14,448 nt of DNA, taken from Actinomycetes bacterium. GTDB lineage: Bacteria; Actinomycetota; Acidimicrobiia; Acidimicrobiales; RAAP-2. The stretch is taken from the NCBI GenBank assembly GCA_021826655.1, contig JAKAZC010000033.1:1-14448 (forward strand), given 5' to 3'. Shown here in pieces: positions 1 to 6,028 of this stretch. Numbering within the stretch: the first letter of the stretch is position 1; each line of letters opens with the position of its first letter. The notes beneath the pieces are model-generated. The model searched no databases and was not told the DNA's origin. It saw nothing but the letters and a program-made list of their open reading frames with translations. Made by a program: the position numbers and the translations under genes.

Positions 1-1471
1 CCTCGGACTCGGCCGCCTGGTCTACGTCTACGACGACAACCACATCACCATCGACGGACCCACCGAACTGGCCCTGGACGACGACCCGGCCGAGCGGTTC
101 GCCGCCTACGGGTGGGCGGTCGACGACATCGGCGAGGTGGCCAACGACCTCGACGCCCTCGAGGCCGCTCTCCTGCGCGCCCGGGCCGACGAGGAGCGTC
201 CCTCGCTGATCATCCTGCGCAGCCACATCGGGTACCCGGCGCCGGACCTGACCGACACGTCCAAGGCACACGGCGATCCGTTCAGCGACGAGGAGGCGGC
301 GAAGACCAAGGCGATCCTCGGGCTCCCCGTCGACCAGACGTTCTGGGTGCCCGACGACGTGCTCGCCATGTACCGGTCAGCCGTGCCCCGGGGTCGCGCC
401 CTGCGAGACGAGTGGGTGGCGCGCCTCGACGGCTGGGACGGCGACCGTGGGCTGTTCGACGCGGCCCTGGCCGGTCACGGCGCACCCGGATGGGAGGCGC
501 GCCTGCCGACGTTCGCCCCGACCGACGGCCCGATGGCCACCCGCAAGGCGATCAAGGCCGTGCTCGACGCCACCCAGGACGGGCTGCCCGGGCTCATGCC
601 GGGTAGCGCCGACCTCACCGGCAACACAGGCATGGCGCTGGCCGGGGCGACCGCCCAGTCCGCCGCCGACCCCGGTGGGAGCCTCGTCCACTACGGCATC
701 CGCGAGCACGCCATGGGCGCGATCATGACCGGGATGGCCTGTCACGGGGGGACCATCCCCGTCGGCGGGACGTTCTTCGTCTTCTCCGACTACATGCGCG
801 GTGCGGTGCGGGTGGCGGCCCTGTCGCGCGCCCACGTCGTCTACTCGTGGACGCACGATTCGGTGGGCCTGGGCACGGACGGCCCGACCCACCAGCCCAT
901 CGAACAGCTGGCGGCCGTCCGGGCCATGCCCGGCCTGCGGGTCATCCGGCCGGCCGACGCCAACGAGACGGCACAGGCCTGGCGCATCGCCGTCGAGCGG
1001 GACGGCCCCACCGCCCTGATCCTGACGCGTCAGGACCTCCCGGTACTCGAGGCGACGGCCGGCCTGGCCGCCCCGGGCGTGTCCCGTGGTGGCTACGTGC
1101 TCGCCGACCCGGTTGACGGACCCGCCCAGGTGGTCCTGCTGGCCACCGGCAGCGAGGTCTCCCTGTGTGTGGATGCCGCCCGTCTACTGGGTGAGGCAGG
1201 CACCCGCGTCCGGGTGGTGTCCCTCCCGTCCTGGGATCTCTTCGCGGAACAGGGCGAGGACTACCGCGACCGTGTACTCCCTCCCGGGGTGCCCGTGCTG
1301 TCGGTCGAGGCCGCGTCGACCTTCGGATGGGAGCGCTACGCGGACGATTCCCTCGGCATCGACCACTTCGGGGCGTCGGCCACCGGTGACGTCGTCCTGC
1401 GCGAGTTCGGCTTCGATCCCGTCCACGTGGCCGCCCGGGCCACCGCACTCCTCGAGAGGACCCTCCGATGA
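1..1471 (+). CDS. tkt: Transketolase, C-terminal ~489 residues (5' end outside window)
   Basis: Thiamine-diphosphate enzyme of the non-oxidative pentose phosphate pathway, moving two-carbon ketol units between sugar phosphates in the cytoplasm. The reading frame is already open at base 2, so roughly 190-200 N-terminal residues lie upstream. Visible landmarks, numbered from the window edge, are the metal/ThDP segment YDDNHITIDG (residues 10-19), the AHGDPF loop with its active-site His (about 90), GSADLTGNTGM at the start of the Pyr domain, the catalytic Glu in GIREHAMGAI (about 235; codon 704-706), and THDSVGLGTDGPTHQP with the substrate His (about 285; codon 854-856). The C-terminal domain is complete and ends in LLERTLR. 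The stop overlaps the tal start as ATGA. It is the first visible gene of the PPP operon. The motif match to transketolase is unambiguous; 1-deoxyxylulose-5-phosphate synthase is less likely because of the THDSVGLG..GPTHQP block and the tal neighbour. Confidence 0.97.
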   Translation, partial: LGLGRLVYVYDDNHITIDGPTELALDDDPAERFAAYGWAVDDIGEVANDLDALEAALLRARADEERPSLIILRSHIGYPAPDLTDTSKAHGDPFSDEEAAKTKAILGLPVDQTFWVPDDVLAMYRSAVPRGRALRDEWVARLDGWDGDRGLFDAALAGHGAPGWEARLPTFAPTDGPMATRKAIKAVLDATQDGLPGLMPGSADLTGNTGMALAGATAQSAADPGGSLVHYGIREHAMGAIMTGMACHGGTIPVGGTFFVFSDYMRGAVRVAALSRAHVVYSWTHDSVGLGTDGPTHQPIEQLAAVRAMPGLRVIRPADANETAQAWRIAVERDGPTALILTRQDLPVLEATAGLAAPGVSRGGYVLADPVDGPAQVVLLATGSEVSLCVDAARLLGEAGTRVRVVSLPSWDLFAEQGEDYRDRVLPPGVPVLSVEAASTFGWERYADDSLGIDHFGASATGDVVLREFGFDPVHVAARATALLERTLR

Positions 1472-2586
1472 CCACCCTCCACGACCTCCACGACCTCCAG
1501 GGCCAGAGCCCGTGGCTCGACAACCTCCGGCGCGACTGGCTCCAGGACGGCACGTTGGCCGGCCTCGTCGGGCGGGGCATCCGCGGGGTGACCTCCAATC
1601 CCACCATCTTCGCCAAGGCCATCAGCGGGCAGGACACCTACGACGGCCAGTTCCGCTCCCTCATCGCCACCGTCCCGGTCGAGGACGCCTACTGGGACCT
1701 CGTGGTCACCGACATCCTGGGTGCCCTCGAGGTGCTCCGCCCCGTCTACGACTCGTCGGGCGGTGGCGACGGGTTCGTGTCGGTGGAGGTGGCACCGTCC
1801 CTCGCCCACGACACCGAGGGGACGATCACCGCCGCCCGGGGGCTGCACCAGCGGATCGACCGGCCCAACGTGCTGGTGAAGATCCCGGCCACGCCGGAGT
1901 GCGTGGCGTCGATCCGCCAGATGATCGCCGAGGGTCGCAGCATCAACGTGACCCTCATCTTTTCGATCACGCGCTACGGCGAGGTCATCGAGGCCTACCT
2001 GTCCGGGCTCGAGGCCCTCGCCGCCGGCGGCGTGGACGACCTGTCCGGCGTGGCCAGCGTCGCCTCCTTCTTCATCAGCCGGGTCGACACCGAGGTGGAC
2101 AGGCGGATCGAGGCGGCGGTGGCGGGTGGTGCCGACGCCGGGCTGCTCGCGCTGCGCGGCACGGCCGCCGTGGCCCAGGCCAAGCTCGCCTACGCCCTGT
2201 TCGCCTCCCGGTTCACCGGACCCCGATGGGAGGCTCTGGCGGCCCGGGGCGCCCGCGTGCAGCGTCCCCTGTGGGCCTCGACGTCCACCAAGAACCCCGC
2301 CTATCCCGACCTCGCCTATGTGGACACCCTGATCGGCCCGGACACGGTGAACACCATGCCCGACGGCACCGTCGCAGACTTCCTCGACCACGGGACCGTG
2401 GCCCGCACGGTCGACGCGGACGTCGGCACCGCCCGGTCGGCCATCGAGCGACTGGCCTCGGCCGGCATCGACATGGAGGAGGTCGCCGCCGTACTCGAGG
2501 CGGAGGGCGTCGCTTCGTTCGCCGCCTCGTTCGACGACCTCATGGCCTCGTTGTCCGCCAAGGCCGGTGCGCTCGGCGCCCGCTGA
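1468..2586 (+). CDS. tal: Transaldolase, long actinobacterial type (372 aa)
   Basis: Class I aldolase that transfers dihydroxyacetone units between sedoheptulose-7-P and glyceraldehyde-3-P in the non-oxidative pentose phosphate pathway. It has the signature GVTSNPTIF (residues 40-48), EVAPSLAHDTEGT, and the Schiff-base lysine K138 in NVLVKIPAT. Further on are INVTLIFS, SVASFFISRVD and WASTSTKNPAYPD with NTMPDGTV. The length of 372 aa fits the mycobacterial-type family (about 370 aa) rather than the 310-320 aa enterobacterial form. The ATG start overlaps the tkt stop and has an upstream GAGAGGA (1454-1460) as ribosome binding site. The N-terminus encodes a repeated HDL (HDLHDL) from a short 9-bp duplication at 1477-1494. 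A tandem 8-bp repeat follows the stop. Confidence 0.97.
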   Translation: MTTLHDLHDLQGQSPWLDNLRRDWLQDGTLAGLVGRGIRGVTSNPTIFAKAISGQDTYDGQFRSLIATVPVEDAYWDLVVTDILGALEVLRPVYDSSGGGDGFVSVEVAPSLAHDTEGTITAARGLHQRIDRPNVLVKIPATPECVASIRQMIAEGRSINVTLIFSITRYGEVIEAYLSGLEALAAGGVDDLSGVASVASFFISRVDTEVDRRIEAAVAGGADAGLLALRGTAAVAQAKLAYALFASRFTGPRWEALAARGARVQRPLWASTSTKNPAYPDLAYVDTLIGPDTVNTMPDGTVADFLDHGTVARTVDADVGTARSAIERLASAGIDMEEVAAVLEAEGVASFAASFDDLMASLSAKAGALGAR

Positions 2587-2589
2587 TTC

Positions 2590-2621
2590 CGCCCGACCGC
2601 CCGACCGCCCGACCGCTCGAC
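2590..2621. repeat. Four tandem copies of an 8-bp unit after tal
   Basis: Four head-to-tail copies of CGCCCGAC begin four bases after the tal stop codon: 2590-2597, 2598-2605, 2606-2613 and 2614-2621. The first three are perfect and the fourth is CGCTCGAC. The repeat sits in the 106-base tal-gnd spacer, the longest spacer inside the PPP operon. I see no strong hairpin formed by the repeat itself. Confidence 0.85.
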
Positions 2622-2680
2622 ACGGCACCCGGGGCGCAGGACCGGCGCACCCCAGCAGTACAACCAACCCCCCCCCACAC

Positions 2681-2687
2681 GGAGGAG
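2681..2687 (+). promoter_or_regulatory. Strong ribosome binding site fixing the gnd start
   Basis: GGAGGAG lies five bases before the ATG at 2693 and is the closest match to the anti-Shine-Dalgarno sequence on the + strand of the operon. It decides the start, because the frame stays open upstream to 2567 inside the end of tal. A run of nine C (2668-2676) precedes it by four bases. Confidence 0.8.
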
Positions 2688-2692
2688 CACCC

Positions 2693-3628
2693 ATGAAGAT
2701 CGCAATGGTCGGACTCGGCAAGATGGGCGCCAACATGGCCCAACGGCTGATCGAGCACGGGCACGAGGTGGTCGCCTTCGACCTGAACGAGGAGGCCCGC
2801 GCCGCCACCGCTGCGTTCGGCGCCCAACCGGTCACCACGCTCGAGGAGCTGGCCGCCGCGTTGGAGCAGCCCCGGGTGGCCTGGGTCATGGTGCCCGCCG
2901 GCGCGGCCACCAACTCGACGATCACCACGCTCGCCGCGCTCTTCGACGCCGGTGACGTGATCATCGACGGCGGGAATTCCAACTACAAGGAGACCGCGCC
3001 GCTGGTGGGGGAACTGGCCACCCTGGGCATCGCCCTGGTGGACGCCGGCACCTCCGGTGGCATCTGGGGACTGAAGGAGGGCTACTGCCTCATGGTGGGC
3101 GGGACCCCCGAGGCCGTCGCCGTGTGCGAACCGGCCTTCCTCGCCCTCGCCCCCGACGGTGGCTACGCCCATGTGGGCCCGCCTGGGGCCGGCCACTTCG
3201 TCAAGATGGTGCACAACGGCATCGAGTACGGCCTGATGCAGGCCTACGCCGAGGGATTCGAGATCATGTCCGAGGCACCCGAGTTCGACCTCGACCTCCA
3301 CCAGATCGCCGCCATCTGGCGCTACGGGTCGGTGGTGCGGTCGTGGCTCCTCGAACTGGCGGAGCGGGCCCTGCGCCCCGACTCCGGATTCGACGACATC
3401 GAGGGGGTGGTGGCCGACTCCGGCGAGGGCCGGTGGACGGTCGAGGAGGCCATCGACCGAGGTGTGTCCGCCCCGGTCATCTCCTCCGCCCTGTTCGCCC
3501 GGTTCGCCTCACAGAAGCCGGACGCCTTCGGACTCCGGCTGGTCTCGGCCCTCCGCAACCAGTTCGGCGGCCACGCATTCACCACGGCCGACGGGACCAG
3601 CACCGGAGAGACGGGGACACCGAAGTGA
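2693..3628 (+). CDS. gnd: 6-phosphogluconate dehydrogenase, decarboxylating, short form (311 aa)
   Basis: Oxidatively decarboxylates 6-phosphogluconate to ribulose-5-phosphate, the last oxidative step of the pathway. The N-terminal Rossmann motif is GLGKMG (7-12), and an acidic residue, D30 in VVAFDLN, ends the second strand. Family motifs include DGGNSNYKE (92-100), DAGTSGGIWGL (117-127), and the catalytic stretch GHFVKMVHNGIEYG with K171, N175 and E178. The signature DSGEGRWTVEEA lies at 242-253. At 311 aa it belongs to the short (about 300 aa) GndA/YqeC-like class, not the ~470 aa dimeric class. D30 is typical of NAD-preferring enzymes, so NAD+ is the inferred cofactor. The start is the ATG preceded by GGAGGAG. 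The stop overlaps the zwf start as GTGA. Its position between tal and zwf is unlike the usual actinobacterial zwf-opcA-pgl order. Confidence 0.95.
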   Translation: MKIAMVGLGKMGANMAQRLIEHGHEVVAFDLNEEARAATAAFGAQPVTTLEELAAALEQPRVAWVMVPAGAATNSTITTLAALFDAGDVIIDGGNSNYKETAPLVGELATLGIALVDAGTSGGIWGLKEGYCLMVGGTPEAVAVCEPAFLALAPDGGYAHVGPPGAGHFVKMVHNGIEYGLMQAYAEGFEIMSEAPEFDLDLHQIAAIWRYGSVVRSWLLELAERALRPDSGFDDIEGVVADSGEGRWTVEEAIDRGVSAPVISSALFARFASQKPDAFGLRLVSALRNQFGGHAFTTADGTSTGETGTPK

Positions 3629-5256
3629 CCACCAATCCCGAATCCATCGCCGCGGCCATGGACGCCGACCGGGACCCGGGCTCGGACACGTCGAGCGCGG
3701 CCCGGGCCGCGCGACGCTCGCTGCCGCCGGTGCTGTCCAAGGCGCCGCCGGTGGCCATGGTCATCTTCGGCGCCTCCGGCGACCTCACCGGGCGGAAGAT
3801 CCTGCCCGCCCTGGCCCGACTGGCCGACCGCGGCGTCCTCGACGACGGCTTCACCGTCATCGGCGTGGCCCGCACCGAGTGGAGCGACGACGAGTTCCGC
3901 GCCCACGTCACCGAATCGACCCCGGACGGTGGCCCCAAGTGGCAGGCACTCACCGCGCGGTTCAAGTACGTGACCGGCGAGTACGACCACCCGGACACCT
4001 TCGACCAGCTCAAGTCCCATCTCGACGAGGCCGACCGGATCGACGGCACCGACGGCAACCGCCTCTACTACCTGGCCACCATCCCGAGCGTGTTCGGGCT
4101 GGTGGCCCAGGCCCTGGCCAAACACGGGTGCAGCGGTCCGGGCGACGGGGGGACCTTCGCCCGGGTCGTCGTCGAGAAGCCGTTCGGCCGCGACCTGCAG
4201 AGCGCGCTCGAACTCAACGACCAGATGCATACCGCATTCGACGAGAGCCAGATCTACCGGATCGACCACTACATGGGCAAGGAGACGGTCCAGAACGTCC
4301 TCGCCCTCCGGTTCGCGAACGCCATCTTCGAGCCCATCTGGAACCGTCGCTACATCGAGCAGGTGCAGGTCACGGTGTCCGAGAGCCTCGGGGTGGAACA
4401 CCGGGGCGGCTTCTACGAGACCGCGGGCGCACTGCGTGACATCGTCCAGAACCACGTCATGCAGGTGTTGTCCCTCACGTTGATGGAGTCGCCCACCAGC
4501 ACCGACGCCGACCGCATCCGCGACGAGAAGGTCAAGCTCCTCCAGGCCATCGACATCCCCACCCCGGACGAGGCCGTCGACAAGTCCGTCCGCGGCCAGT
4601 ACACGGCGGGAACCATCGCCGGGGAGCCGGTCGTCGGCTACCGCCAGGAGGAGGACGTCGCTCCCGACAGCCAGACGGAGACCTACCTGGCCCTGCGCCT
4701 CCGGGTCGAGAACTGGCGGTGGGCCGGGGTGCCCATCTACGTCCGCACCGGAAAGCGCCTCCCCGGACGGGTCACCGAGGTCGCCCTCACCTTCCGCCAG
4801 GTGCCCTTCCTCCTGTTCGACCACCGGTCCAGCCGGGACCTGCGACCGAACACGCTCGTCCTCCGGATCCAGCCGGACGAAGGGATCAGCCTGGAGTTCG
4901 GTGCCAAGATCCCCGGCGAGAAGTTCCACCTGCGGTCCGTGGCGATGGAATTCTCCTACGACGAGGCGTTCGCCGGGGCCGAGGCGGCCGACGGCTACGA
5001 GCGGCTCATCCACGACGCCATGGTGGGTGACGCCACCCTGTTCATCCGGTCCGACGAGGTCGAGCAGGCGTGGCGCATCGTCGACCCCTACCTCCAGGCG
5101 TGGTCCGAACCCGGCGGTGCCCTCCACTTCTACGAGGCCGGCACGTGGGGTCCCCACATGGCCGACCTGCTGGTCGAGCGATCGGGGGACGAGTGGCGCA
5201 ATCCCATGGTCGACCTCGCCCTCACCGGCGACGAGTCCGGCCCGCTCTCCCAGTGA
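3625..5256 (+). CDS. zwf: Glucose-6-phosphate 1-dehydrogenase (543 aa)
   Basis: Oxidises glucose-6-phosphate to 6-phosphogluconolactone, normally with NADP+, at the entry to the oxidative pentose phosphate pathway. Residues 46-60 hold the coenzyme-binding strand and loop IFGASGDLTGRK. EKPFGRDL lies at 184-191 and the substrate signature RIDHYMGKE at 212-220 (D214, H215). The catalytic His is H277 in the block ending DIVQNH. YVRTGKRLPGR in the C-terminal half is also typical. The first ~40 residues are a low-complexity Asp/Ala/Ser/Arg-rich extension before the Rossmann fold. I chose GTG 3625 because it overlaps the gnd stop and has GGGGA seven bases upstream; ATG 3658 is a possible alternative that removes 11 residues. 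pgl follows after 4 bases with no opcA between. Confidence 0.97.
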   Translation: MTTNPESIAAAMDADRDPGSDTSSAARAARRSLPPVLSKAPPVAMVIFGASGDLTGRKILPALARLADRGVLDDGFTVIGVARTEWSDDEFRAHVTESTPDGGPKWQALTARFKYVTGEYDHPDTFDQLKSHLDEADRIDGTDGNRLYYLATIPSVFGLVAQALAKHGCSGPGDGGTFARVVVEKPFGRDLQSALELNDQMHTAFDESQIYRIDHYMGKETVQNVLALRFANAIFEPIWNRRYIEQVQVTVSESLGVEHRGGFYETAGALRDIVQNHVMQVLSLTLMESPTSTDADRIRDEKVKLLQAIDIPTPDEAVDKSVRGQYTAGTIAGEPVVGYRQEEDVAPDSQTETYLALRLRVENWRWAGVPIYVRTGKRLPGRVTEVALTFRQVPFLLFDHRSSRDLRPNTLVLRIQPDEGISLEFGAKIPGEKFHLRSVAMEFSYDEAFAGAEAADGYERLIHDAMVGDATLFIRSDEVEQAWRIVDPYLQAWSEPGGALHFYEAGTWGPHMADLLVERSGDEWRNPMVDLALTGDESGPLSQ

Positions 5257-5260
5257 CGCC

Positions 5261-5953
5261 GTGAACGGGACGGTCCGCCTGGTCCGGTCGGTGCCCGACG
5301 CGTTCGCCGACCTGGTGGTCGACTCGATCGCCGGCGCTCCCGGCGGCCGCACGCTCTTCCTCTCCGGTGGCGGTACGGCAACCGAGTGCTACGCGGCCCT
5401 CGCCGCCCGCACCGGCATCGACTGGACCGGGGTCGACGTCTACCTGGGCGACGAGCGGTGCGTACCGGCGGACGATCCCGACTCCAACCACCGCATGGTC
5501 GCCACCACCCTGCTGGCCGCAGTTGGGCCGGTCCACGCCGACCACCCGATGTACGTCGACGGGCCTCCGGACGCGGCGGCCGCCGCCTACCAGGCGTTGG
5601 TCGCCCCGCTCCCCGACCTGGGCCTCGTCCACCTCGGGCTCGGCCCCGACGGGCACACGGCCTCACTGTTCCCCGGTACGGCCGCCCTGGACGACCTCGA
5701 TCCGAGCCATCTCGTCGTGGCCAACCGGGACCCGAGCGGGCGCAACCCGTACGAACGGCTGACCCTCACCTACCCCGCCATCGGTCGGGCGCGCCGGGTG
5801 GTCTTCACCGTGTCGGGCACCTCGAAGCGCGACGCCCTCGCCCGCATCGCCGACGGCGAGGACCTGCCCGCCGCCCGGGTGGCCGGACCCGACGTGCTCT
5901 GGCTGGTGGATGCCGCCGCACTGGGCGACCTGCCGCCCGACCGGACCGGATGA
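5261..5953 (+). CDS. pgl: 6-phosphogluconolactonase (230 aa)
   Basis: Hydrolyses 6-phosphogluconolactone, the product of the preceding zwf, to 6-phosphogluconate for gnd. It belongs to the DevB/NagB-like family: SGGGTATECYAAL (35-47) binds phosphate, GDERCVPADDPDSNHRM spans 63-79, and LGLGPDGHTASLFPG (126-140) carries the catalytic His H132. YERLTLTYPAI lies near 164-174 and FTVSGTSKRDAL follows. The length is normal for the family. The GTG start is four bases after the zwf stop and has no convincing Shine-Dalgarno, so translation probably depends on reinitiation after zwf. Glucosamine-6-phosphate deaminase shares the fold, but the GPDGHTASLFPG motif and the operon position support the lactonase. 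Confidence 0.95.
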   Translation: MNGTVRLVRSVPDAFADLVVDSIAGAPGGRTLFLSGGGTATECYAALAARTGIDWTGVDVYLGDERCVPADDPDSNHRMVATTLLAAVGPVHADHPMYVDGPPDAAAAAYQALVAPLPDLGLVHLGLGPDGHTASLFPGTAALDDLDPSHLVVANRDPSGRNPYERLTLTYPAIGRARRVVFTVSGTSKRDALARIADGEDLPAARVAGPDVLWLVDAAALGDLPPDRTG

Positions 5954-5964
5954 GGCGTCGTCAC

Positions 5965-6004
5965 CCGACCCACGCCACGACCGTGCCACCCGGCCGTGGG
6001 TCGG
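5965..6004 (+). terminator. Perfect 10-bp inverted repeat between pgl and fbiC
   Basis: CCGACCCACG (5965-5974) and its exact reverse complement CGTGGGTCGG (5995-6004) can pair around a 20-base loop that itself contains a smaller CAC/GTG pairing. It starts 12 bases after the pgl stop and ends 24 bases before the fbiC ATG. No T-run follows, so it could be a GC-rich terminator of the U-less type, a processing or attenuation hairpin for read-through into fbiC, or a protein-binding dyad. Confidence 0.5.
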
Positions 6005-6028
6005 AACGCCTCCGGTAAGGTGACCCCG

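Noticed and set aside
3625..5256. F420-dependent glucose-6-phosphate dehydrogenase, given nearby fbiC
   Set aside because: The protein has the classic Zwf motifs (GASGDL, RIDHYMGKE) and is not a luciferase-like FGD.
1336..5352. Long minus-strand open frames opposite tal, gnd, zwf and pgl (1336-2982 and 3322-5352)
   Set aside because: They mirror strongly coding + strand genes; their residues lack any family motif, as expected for antisense frames at high GC.
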